Under the pieces are notes generated by a model. It had not been told where the DNA came from and searched no databases. It worked only from the letters and a program-made list of their open reading frames with translations. Made by a program: the position numbers and the translations under genes. A stretch of DNA of 51,553 bases from Lachnospiraceae bacterium. Lineage in GTDB: Bacteria; Bacillota; Clostridia; Lachnospirales; Lachnospiraceae. Shown piece by piece: positions 1-6,858 of this stretch (positions are counted from its first letter, which is position 1; every line of letters begins with the position of its first letter). The DNA is taken from the NCBI GenBank assembly GCA_009780115.1, contig WRAQ01000022.1, forward strand, positions 1 through 51,553, in the 5' to 3' direction.

Positions 1-30
1 AAATGAAATTATTTCATTCATCTAATTGTC

Positions 31-50
31 ATTGCGGCTTAACCCGCAAT
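31..50 (-). terminator. possible terminator hairpin after fhs
   Basis: A 7-bp perfect stem (ATTGCGG / CCGCAAT) with a 6-nt loop lies 15 bp beyond the fhs stop. The following minus-strand sequence is A/T-rich but has no clean T run, so intrinsic termination is only possible. Confidence 0.35.
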
Positions 51-64
51 CTCACTCAACCAAT

Positions 65-1738
65 TCAAAACAGTCCCACGATCTCCCCATTATCATCTAC
101 ATCAATCAAAAACGCCGCCGGTTCCTTGGGCAGGCCGGGCATGGTCATAATTGTGCCGGTCAGGGCGACGACAAAGCCAGCCCCTGCTGAAACATAAGCT
201 TCGCGTACATTGATGGTAAAATCCGCCGGACGGCCTAATAGTTCCGGGTTGTCCGACAATGAATATGGTGTTTTTGCCATACAAACCGGCAGTTTGCCAT
301 AACCTAAACCCTCAAGGCGGTCTAACTGCTTAGCGGCGCCGTCCGTAAAAGTAATACCGGAAGCACCATAAATTTTTACAGCAATTGTATTTATTTTTTC
401 TTTGAGAGAAAGCTCGCTTTCATACAAAAGCGAAAAATCACTTTCCTTATTTTCAAGTATTTCCAAGACTTTTTCCGCTAATTCAACTCCCCCTTCACCG
501 CCATGCTCCCAAACACGGGAAAGGGCAAATTCGCAGCCGTGTTTCCGGCAGTAATCGGCGATAAAATCTATTTCTGCTTTTGTATCAGTTACAAAACTAT
601 TTAATGTTACAATTACGGGGGTGCCATAAAGTTTGAGATTTTCGATATGTTTCGCTAGATTACTGATTCCCTTTTTAAGGGCCTCAAGATTTTCTTCTTT
701 AAGATCAGTTTTCTTGACCCCGCCATTATACTTAAGCGCCCGGACTGTTGCTACTAAGACTACCGCAGCGGGGGAAAAACCGGCCTGACGGCATTTGATA
801 TCGAAAAACTTTTGGGCGCCAAGGTCGGCACCAAAACCGGCTTCGGTTATGCAATAATCGGCCATTTTCAGAGCAAGCTTTGTCGCCCGGACTGAATTGC
901 AGCCATGGGCAATATTGGCAAACGGCCCGCCGTGAATCAAGGCCGGGGTATTCTCAAGGGTTTGAACCAAATTGGGCTTCATCGCATCTTTTAATAACGC
1001 CGCCATCGCCCCGACAGCCCTAAGGCCCTCCGCTGTCACCGGTTTGCCGGAGTAATCATAAGCAACAATCACTTGCCCCAAACGCTTCTTTAAATCAGTC
1101 ATATCCTGCGCAAGGCACAAAACAGCCATAATCTCCGAAGCAACGGTAATGACGAAATGGTCTTCTCTGACAACACCGTCCATCTTGTTGCCAAGGCCTA
1201 CAACTGTATTACGGAGGACCCGGTCATTCATATCAAGGCATCTTTTCCAGACAATCTGCCTTGTATCAATATTCAGTTCATTACCCTGCTGGATATGATT
1301 GTCAAGTAAAGCGGCAAGAAGATTGTTAGCAGCCGTAATTGCATGGAAATCACCGGTAAAATGAAGATTCAAATCTTCCATCGGTACAACTTGAGCCATC
1401 CCGCCGCCGGCGGCACCGCCCTTTACCCCAAAGCATGGCCCCAATGAAGGTTCGCGTAAAGCAATAATCGCTTTTTTTCCCAATTTGCCGAATGCTTGTC
1501 CCAAACCAACTGTCGTTGTTGTTTTTCCTTCACCGGCCGGGGTCGGGTTAATCGCAGTCACGAGAATAAGTTTGCCGTCTTTATTTTCTTCAATACGCTT
1601 AAAATAATCATCGGAAATTTTAGCCTTATATTTTCCGTAAAACTCCAAATCATCTTCGTTTAAATTAAGTTTTGCTGCAATATCCTTTATTGGAAGCATA
1701 CTAGCTTCTTTGGCAATTTCTATGTCTGATTTATACAT
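65..1738 (-). CDS. fhs: formate--tetrahydrofolate ligase
   Basis: 557 residues, the usual length for Fhs. The enzyme uses ATP to join formate to tetrahydrofolate, giving 10-formyl-THF in the cytosol. It serves the methyl branch of the Wood-Ljungdahl pathway or ordinary one-carbon metabolism. The phosphate-binding motif [11 protein letters not shown] is at residues 66-76. The characteristic glycine-rich [18 protein letters not shown] stretch follows at about 95-112. The ATG is preceded by AAGGAG at good spacing. Fhs alone does not prove acetogenesis, since no acsABCD, metF or fdh gene is in the window. A structured repeat (1764-1879) separates it from ftsK upstream, so it may depend on readthrough of that element or on a promoter inside it. 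Confidence 0.97.
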   Translation of the reverse strand: MYKSDIEIAKEASMLPIKDIAAKLNLNEDDLEFYGKYKAKISDDYFKRIEENKDGKLILVTAINPTPAGEGKTTTTVGLGQAFGKLGKKAIIALREPSLGPCFGVKGGAAGGGMAQVVPMEDLNLHFTGDFHAITAANNLLAALLDNHIQQGNELNIDTRQIVWKRCLDMNDRVLRNTVVGLGNKMDGVVREDHFVITVASEIMAVLCLAQDMTDLKKRLGQVIVAYDYSGKPVTAEGLRAVGAMAALLKDAMKPNLVQTLENTPALIHGGPFANIAHGCNSVRATKLALKMADYCITEAGFGADLGAQKFFDIKCRQAGFSPAAVVLVATVRALKYNGGVKKTDLKEENLEALKKGISNLAKHIENLKLYGTPVIVTLNSFVTDTKAEIDFIADYCRKHGCEFALSRVWEHGGEGGVELAEKVLEILENKESDFSLLYESELSLKEKINTIAVKIYGASGITFTDGAAKQLDRLEGLGYGKLPVCMAKTPYSLSDNPELLGRPADFTINVREAYVSAGAGFVVALTGTIMTMPGLPKEPAAFLIDVDDNGEIVGLF

Positions 1739-1763
1739 TTAATACTCCTTATGATTTAAGTCC

Positions 1764-1879
1764 GTAAGTCAGATAAAGTATATCTCTTCGTCTCTACGGC
1801 CTAATTGGCTTGTCCGTTCATTTACATCTCTGGAAGAAGGCGGCCTAAGGTTCCTGCGAGATATCTTTATCTTCCTTAC
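1764..1879 (-). repeat. family 1 palindromic repeat, copy A
   Basis: Imperfect 116-bp palindrome between ftsK and fhs. The outer arms (1764-1786 and 1858-1879) pair over about 20 positions. The core carries TACGGCCTAATT and GGAAGAAGGCGGCCTAA on the plus strand, shared with copies B (42005-42118) and C (50385-50490). Strand is given as the orientation in which the upstream gene is transcribed, reading TTAGGCCGCCTTCTTCC; all three copies have this orientation relative to the gene before them. It encodes no protein. Confidence 0.8.
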
Positions 1880-1903
1880 TGCCTATTATATAAAGTGCCG
1901 CCT

Positions 1904-1943
1904 CTACAAACAATTCTCACAATATTTGGGCGACTCTTCCGTA
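1904..1943 (-). repeat. degenerate duplication of the ftsK 3' end
   Basis: Directly after the ftsK stop, the minus strand repeats the last 12-13 codons in degraded form. The gene ends AEEFARYCEDYL-stop; the copy reads TEESPKYCENCL-stop in a shifted frame. It is probably an old short tandem duplication and not a gene. Confidence 0.65.
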
Positions 1944-1944
1944 C

Positions 1945-4503
1945 CTACAGATAATCCTCACAATATCTCGCAAACTCTTCCGCACTCATCAAAATCTTGC
2001 GCGGTTTTGTCCCCTCTTCTTCACCAACAACCCCAGCTTCGCAAAGCTGATCCATAATACGGGCAGCGCGGTTAAAGCCAATCTTGAATTTCCGTTGTAA
2101 ATTCCCAATCGAAGCCTTGTCCGCCTCAATAATAAACCAAGCGACATCAACAAATAATGAATCACGTTCGTCGCCGCTTTCTTTCGCAGAACCGCCTTTT
2201 GCGCTGCCGGTTGGCACAATATTTTTTATTTTTTCTTCGACTGAATTATCATAACCATCACCAAGAGATTGGTTTTTCAAGAAATCAACCACATCGGAAA
2301 CTTCTTTGTCGGTAATAAAAGCCCCCTGAATCCGGGCCGGTTTTGAGTAGCCCTGCGGATAAAATAACATATCACCCTTACCAAGCAATTTTTCCGCGCC
2401 AATCATATCCAGAATCGTCCGCGAATCGACCCCGCTCGAAACACTAAAAGCAATCCGGCTTGGCATGTTTGCTTTAATCAGTCCGGTAATAACATCAACG
2501 GAAGGGCGCTGGGTAGCAATAATCAAATGAATACCGGCCGCCCGGGCTAATTGGGCAAGGCGGCAGATTGATTCCTCAACTTCACCCGGGGCAACCATCA
2601 TCAAATCGGCTAACTCATCGACAATAATAATCACCTGCGGTAAAGGTTTTAAGCCATCAGGGTTATCCTCATTTTTCAGGCCGGCAATCTTTTTATTATA
2701 ACCTTTCAAATCCCGGACATTGTAATCAGCAAATTTTTGATACCGGTCGGTCATCTCGGCAACCCCCCAATGCAAGGCCGAAGCCGCCTTTTTCGGGTCT
2801 GTTACCACCGGAATCAGCAAGTGGGGAATCCCATTATAAACACTTAACTCAACTACTTTCGGGTCAATCATAATCATCTTGACATCATCAGGATGAGCCT
2901 TATAAAGAACACTCATAATCAGAGTATTAATACACACCGACTTACCGGAACCGGTTGCCCCGGCAATAAGCATATGGGGCATCCTGGCAATATCCGAAAC
3001 AATAATCTGGCCGCCGATATCCTTGCCAACGGCAAATGCGATATCGGAAGGAAAATCTTGAAACTCCGGTGATTCAACCAAATCGCGGAAAGCAACCATA
3101 GTATTTTCCTTGTTGGGGACTTCAATCCCAATTGCCGCTTTGCCGGGAATCGGTGCTTCAATCCGGATATCCGTTGCCGCAAGGTTAAGCTTGATGTCAT
3201 CTTGAAGACTGACAATTTTGCTTACTTTGACCCCCTGTTCCGGTTGCATTTCATATCTAGTGACTGACGGGCCTTGGCTGATTTCAGTCATCGTAACTTT
3301 AACGCCAAAGTTAAGCAATGTCTGCTGCAATCTTTTTGCTGTTTCTTTCAATTCACGGGTCTGGTCGCCTTTATTTTTATTTTTTCCGGAGATAAGCTTG
3401 GAAATAGGCGGCTTTTTATATTCTTTTTGTACCCGGTTAACTTTACTAATTTCACGGGTTATTTCACTTTCCGGTTCCCGGTTTTTCACAATACTTTGTT
3501 CATTTACAACCCGCCGTACGGGAGCAGGGGCAATTTTTTTAACCGGTATATCGTTTTCCCCATCCGTATAAAGTTCTTCTCCTTTAATCCTTATTTCATT
3601 AGTTTCATCAGTTTCCCGAAAATTTCCATGAATCTTAATTTTATCAAAATCCGAATCAAAATCATTGAGGTTAATTTCGTGCATATCATCACGGGATTTG
3701 CCAACCGTTTCATTGACCGGTTCGGTCAATTTGGTATTCTCCATTATTCCGCTAACTTTTTTATCACGGCGCAAGATTTTTTCGTTTTCCATTTCTTCAT
3801 GATAAAGCCTTCTTTCTTCCGCTATCTCTTCACGCCTTAATTTCCTTTGCTCCCGCCAACTAACAACTTCCTCACTATGGGAAAGATTATAGATTTTTTC
3901 ACTGCTTGATTTTACCCCTGACACAAACGAACGGTTAGTAAGAATCACCAGCGAGATAATTATAAGGACAATTAATACAAGAACAGTGCCTACCGAACCA
4001 AGAGACTTATCACTTATGTATGTAAGCGAACCGCCGATTACCCCCCCGCCATTTCGCCCCTCCGCCGAACGGCTATAAATTCCCTGAATACTATACTCTG
4101 ATAAAATATTATAGGAAGCCATTTCACAAATAACGCCGATAACTAAATATAGGATAATCCCGGCAAAAATCTTGCGGGCGGCGACAGTACTTCCGAAATT
4201 GGAAATACCAAAATAGATAATAAGAAAGAAAAAAATCGGGGTTATGTAAGCCGGTAAGCCAAAAACGCCAAACATAATCTTGCTGACAAACTCACCAACT
4301 GCACCCATGATTTGAAAATTGCATAAAAATAAAAATGCCACTATCGCAAGCAGACTAATGAAAATAATTTCATTTTTCAAATTCTTGTCCAGCGGTTCAC
4401 TTACCGGCGGTTTTGCTACTGCCCTGCCGCTGCCCGTTGTCTTTCTCCGGCTGCCTGCTGCCCGGGACGTTGAACCGGTTTTGCGCGTATTACTTGATGC
4501 CAT
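1945..4503 (-). CDS. ftsK: FtsK/SpoIIIE family DNA translocase
   Basis: 852 residues. It is a membrane-anchored hexameric ATPase that pumps chromosomal DNA through the closing septum at division or sporulation. After a basic Ser/Arg-rich N-terminus there are about four hydrophobic segments (roughly residues 45-190) and a charged linker to about 370. The motor domain contains Walker A GATGSGKS and Walker B VIIIVDELADLMM. The C-terminal winged-helix gamma domain (about 785-850), which reads oriented DNA motifs, includes the stretch FKIGFNRAARIMDQL. The tepA-like gene lies upstream, the same order as in Bacillus tepA-spoIIIE. Whether it is the vegetative FtsK or sporulation SpoIIIE version cannot be decided here. 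The ATG at 4503 has only a weak upstream GGTAGGG. Confidence 0.96.
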   Translation of the reverse strand: MASSNTRKTGSTSRAAGSRRKTTGSGRAVAKPPVSEPLDKNLKNEIIFISLLAIVAFLFLCNFQIMGAVGEFVSKIMFGVFGLPAYITPIFFFLIIYFGISNFGSTVAARKIFAGIILYLVIGVICEMASYNILSEYSIQGIYSRSAEGRNGGGVIGGSLTYISDKSLGSVGTVLVLIVLIIISLVILTNRSFVSGVKSSSEKIYNLSHSEEVVSWREQRKLRREEIAEERRLYHEEMENEKILRRDKKVSGIMENTKLTEPVNETVGKSRDDMHEINLNDFDSDFDKIKIHGNFRETDETNEIRIKGEELYTDGENDIPVKKIAPAPVRRVVNEQSIVKNREPESEITREISKVNRVQKEYKKPPISKLISGKNKNKGDQTRELKETAKRLQQTLLNFGVKVTMTEISQGPSVTRYEMQPEQGVKVSKIVSLQDDIKLNLAATDIRIEAPIPGKAAIGIEVPNKENTMVAFRDLVESPEFQDFPSDIAFAVGKDIGGQIIVSDIARMPHMLIAGATGSGKSVCINTLIMSVLYKAHPDDVKMIMIDPKVVELSVYNGIPHLLIPVVTDPKKAASALHWGVAEMTDRYQKFADYNVRDLKGYNKKIAGLKNEDNPDGLKPLPQVIIIVDELADLMMVAPGEVEESICRLAQLARAAGIHLIIATQRPSVDVITGLIKANMPSRIAFSVSSGVDSRTILDMIGAEKLLGKGDMLFYPQGYSKPARIQGAFITDKEVSDVVDFLKNQSLGDGYDNSVEEKIKNIVPTGSAKGGSAKESGDERDSLFVDVAWFIIEADKASIGNLQRKFKIGFNRAARIMDQLCEAGVVGEEEGTKPRKILMSAEEFARYCEDYL

Positions 4504-4582
4504 CCATTTCCCTACCTACTCACTAACGTGATATAATTAATCTTGAATATAAATAATTTAATATGGAGTTACTGTAACTTTG

Positions 4583-4721
4583 TCGCGAGTGACATTCTGA
4601 CTTCGCAAGCAGTGCCTTGGAAAACGTCATTACTTAGATGGCGTACTTTGACATCTTAGTAAGGTAACGTTTTACATGTAGCGAAAGCGGCAACTGCGGT
4701 GAAGTGCGGAGGATGTCATAC
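4583..4721 (-). repeat. family 2 palindromic repeat, copy 1
   Basis: The reverse complement aligns along its length with copies at 20272-20413 and 39354-39497. Shared blocks include GACATC, CGCTTTCGCT, AAACGTT, CTAAGTAA, GACGTTTT and GTCAGAATGTCACTC. The sequence folds back on itself: ends pair, then AAAACGT / ACGTTTT, then a tip stem AGATG / CATCT (4636-4640 with 4652-4656). The tip sequence differs from the other copies but stays complementary. Confidence 0.8.
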
Positions 4722-4729
4722 AATAACTC

Positions 4730-4744
4730 TAGACCTTCGGTCTA
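4730..4744. other. short perfect hairpin
   Basis: TAGACC-TTC-GGTCTA gives a 6-bp perfect stem. It sits between the long hairpin after the tepA-like gene and family 2 copy 1. It may help 3'-end formation, but there is no T run. Confidence 0.45.
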
Positions 4745-4749
4745 TCGTT

Positions 4750-4809
4750 AATGAACCAGTTGAAAACAAATGTCCGCTCCGCGGCCGCTTGTTTTCCTGC
4801 TGGTTCATT
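4750..4809 (-). terminator. long hairpin just after the tepA-like gene
   Basis: The arms AATGAACCAG / CTGGTTCATT and inner GAAAACAA / TTGTTTTC form an interrupted 18-bp stem topped by a GC-rich palindrome (CCGCGG). It starts 3 bp after the tepA-like stop. It lacks a classical T tract, so it may terminate weakly or protect the 3' end. Confidence 0.45.
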
Positions 4810-4812
4810 ATA

Positions 4813-5544
4813 TCACGTCTTTTTTATTTCATCAATCATTTCATGCAATTTTGCTACCGCCTCCTTAATCCCCCCGGTTGCATCAATTAATTTTTCCGCT
4901 ACTGCGGCATCACCAACCAAAATACTACCGACATCTTTCGTCAGAAAACCGGTTTCCATCATTAAACTCTCAAACCGGTCTTGTTCAATTCCGCAATGAG
5001 TACAAACAAATCCCGTAATCCGGTCTTGAATTTGCTTGAAATAATCAAAGGTCTGCGGCACCCCGATTACCATCCCGTTTAACCTAACCGGATGAATTAC
5101 CATTGTTCCGGTTGGCACAACAAAGGAATAATCTGTTGATACCGCAATCGGTACCCCAATTGAGTGGCTTCCGCCAAGTACCAACGAAACTGTCGGCTTG
5201 GATAAAGAGGCAATCATTTCGGCAATTGCAAGCCCGGCTTCAACATCTCCCCCCATTGTATTAAGAAGAATCAAGACCCCGTCAATCTCACAAGAATCTT
5301 CAATCGCCGCCAGCTTCGGCAAAACATGCTCATATTTTGTCGTTTTGGAATTGCTGCCTAAGTTTTCATGCCCCTCAATTTCACCAATGATACTTAAGAG
5401 ATGAATTTTATGATTTTGCGTATTTTTATCAAGCAACGACTGGCCCGTTTGCTCAATCCGTTCATCCTTGGCTTTCTCAATATTTACCTTTTTTTCCTCT
5501 TCATCGGTATTTCTTCCTCTATTTCTATTTTCTACGTTTTCCAT
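4813..5544 (-). CDS. tepA: TepA-like ClpP-class serine protease
   Basis: About 243 residues. It belongs to the ClpP/crotonase-fold family that includes Bacillus TepA (YmfB), a cytosolic peptidase linked to protein export. The N-terminus is charged and low-complexity (about 1-45). The peptidase core has NTMGGDVEAGLAIA, the nucleophile Ser in GGSHSIG and the catalytic His in TMVIHP. Its place before ftsK/spoIIIE matches the Bacillus tepA-spoIIIE arrangement, which supports the call more than sequence alone. A GTG six bases upstream (5550) is possible, but it overlaps the likely Shine-Dalgarno GAGGTG. The ATG at 5544 is therefore preferred. Confidence 0.85.
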   Translation of the reverse strand: MENVENRNRGRNTDEEEKKVNIEKAKDERIEQTGQSLLDKNTQNHKIHLLSIIGEIEGHENLGSNSKTTKYEHVLPKLAAIEDSCEIDGVLILLNTMGGDVEAGLAIAEMIASLSKPTVSLVLGGSHSIGVPIAVSTDYSFVVPTGTMVIHPVRLNGMVIGVPQTFDYFKQIQDRITGFVCTHCGIEQDRFESLMMETGFLTKDVGSILVGDAAVAEKLIDATGGIKEAVAKLHEMIDEIKKT

Positions 5545-5648
5545 CTTCACCTCATTTTATTTAGTCTTCAAACTAAGATTCGTCTTGCAAACCCACGCGC
5601 CGGGCGCGGCCGTATAGCGACAAATTCAAAACGCGCGAGTGTGCATCC

Positions 5649-5676
5649 AAAAAAGGAACCGCTAAGCAGTTCCTTT
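5649..5676 (-). terminator. rho-independent terminator of the PocR kinase operon
   Basis: On the minus strand AAAGGAAC pairs with GTTCCTTT across a 9-nt loop and is followed by a run of Ts. It lies about 30 bp after the stop of the membrane-protein gene at 5707 and ends the three-gene operon. Confidence 0.85.
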
Positions 5677-5706
5677 CTATTGTGTGTAGATTTTTTAATT
5701 TTATTA

Positions 5707-6315
5707 TTATTCTTTTAAACGTATTAAGTTATCACAAATTTCAATTGCTTCATCTACCCATTTATCATAATAATCAGCGGATTTACGCATAGATGTTTTT
5801 ATACCTGGCCTTAACTCCTCAGCATTATCCCTAAATATATTTATCGGAGTCTTTATCTGCTTCAGTTCCTTTAATAGCTTGCAAATGATATCGTGATTTA
5901 TGTTATGAGACAATGACTTAACCATAGTTGGCAAACCTATTAAACGGTCGTTCGCATTAATTTGTTCTCCATTAATTAATGCTGCTTTGGCATGAATAAT
6001 CTCGGTATGAATATTAATTGTATCCATACTTTCTTGGAATTGAGATAATGCTTCTTGGAAAGCTTTTTCCGCTTTCAAGGCACTTTTCTTGCTCTTTTTA
6101 TTAAAGCAAATACATAACCCAACCAATGAAGCACTTAGTATACTAAGCAAAAATATCATTAAGTTTTGATTATCTTCACCAGCATCGTTAAATATGTATT
6201 GGTTATAAATAAAGAAATGTACACCCATTATTAACCAAACTATACATACAGTCCCGGCAACAATAAGAAAGAGCGTGAAAAAAAATTCTAATATACGTTT
6301 TAAGGAATTATTCAT
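5707..6315 (-). CDS. unknown two-helix membrane protein
   Basis: About 202 residues from the ATG at 6315. A TTG at 6339 would add eight, but neither start has a strong ribosome site. Two hydrophobic segments lie near the N-terminus (about 8-33 and 52-72), followed by a basic KKSKKS patch. The rest is a soluble, helix-rich domain of about 130 residues that looks cytoplasmic. I recognise no family. It is the last gene of a tightly spaced operon (34 bp or less) with a PocR histidine kinase and a broken receiver gene. It may be a membrane partner or output of that signalling pair, but this is inference from position only. Confidence 0.75.
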   Translation of the reverse strand: MNNSLKRILEFFFTLFLIVAGTVCIVWLIMGVHFFIYNQYIFNDAGEDNQNLMIFLLSILSASLVGLCICFNKKSKKSALKAEKAFQEALSQFQESMDTINIHTEIIHAKAALINGEQINANDRLIGLPTMVKSLSHNINHDIICKLLKELKQIKTPINIFRDNAEELRPGIKTSMRKSADYYDKWVDEAIEICDNLIRLKE

Positions 6316-6373
6316 TGTTCCATTATCCAACCTTTCCAATAATAATAACCACTTTATGTAACTTACATAATCA

Positions 6374-6826
6374 TTATTTTATTATCTTCAACTCTTTTAA
6401 AGCTTGTACTAATCCCTTATAGCCTTCATTATTATCAGCACCTTTAATTGCGCATTTAATATTACCCTTCTGTAATTCCGAAATTTTTCCTTCATGCTTA
6501 AGTTTATCTTCCAATACAGTAATAAACTTAGAGTATATCACTGTTGGGATATCTTCATTCTCTGGATAAACAAATTTCTGCAACCAAACCCAGCCGGATA
6601 ATGTAGCACCTTCTGATTCATGTTGATTATAATCAAGCCATTCATCTGACATATTTAGATCTGTTATTATACAAATGATTTTCTCTTTGTTATTTTCAAA
6701 GTATAAATTTGCTTAATCAATGCGGGAAAAACCCTCCACATCAATCCTATAATCTTCTTTAAGCCAATCAATCGTTCTTTCCCTTAAACCAAATTCATCT
6801 TCTAAATATAATATTACACGTTTCAT
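6374..6826 (-). pseudogene. receiver-domain response regulator interrupted by an in-frame TAA
   Basis: From an ATG at 6826 with an AAAGGA ribosome site, one frame runs 150 codons to 6374, broken only by TAA at 6713-6715 (codon 38). Ignoring that stop, the translation looks like a stand-alone receiver domain: RVILYLEDE for the first strand and acid pocket (D10, E11), IICIITDLNM with likely phospho-acceptor D56, PTVIYSK for the switch Ser/Thr, and CAIKGAD for the conserved Lys. The stop falls in RID-stop-ANLYF, one base from GAA (Glu). The downstream piece alone could start at 6652 as 92 residues but would lack the first two strands and the acceptor Asp. It is 32 bp after its presumed kinase. 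Alternatives are sequencing error or readthrough. Confidence 0.75.
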
Positions 6827-6858
6827 AGGTTTTTCCTTTCATTTTTGCTATATTTATT

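Larger units (their letters stand above)
4504..4812. other. 309-bp gene-free gap filled with structured sequence
   Basis: No plausible gene is present on either strand. From left to right it holds an A/T-rich ftsK leader, family 2 repeat copy 1 (4583-4721), a short perfect hairpin (4730-4744) and a 60-bp hairpin (4750-4809) abutting the tepA-like stop. Confidence 0.7.

Noticed and set aside
3218-3840. Plus-strand open frames of 117 and 188 codons inside ftsK
   Set aside because: They are antisense to an intact, well-recognised gene, have no ribosome sites, and their Phe/Ile-rich translations reflect the complement of a Lys/Glu-rich linker.
5587-5620. GC-rich stretch before the tepA-like gene as a regulator site
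   Set aside because: It contains an 11-bp palindrome but matches short motifs in two other gaps, so a repeat remnant is more likely than a specific operator.
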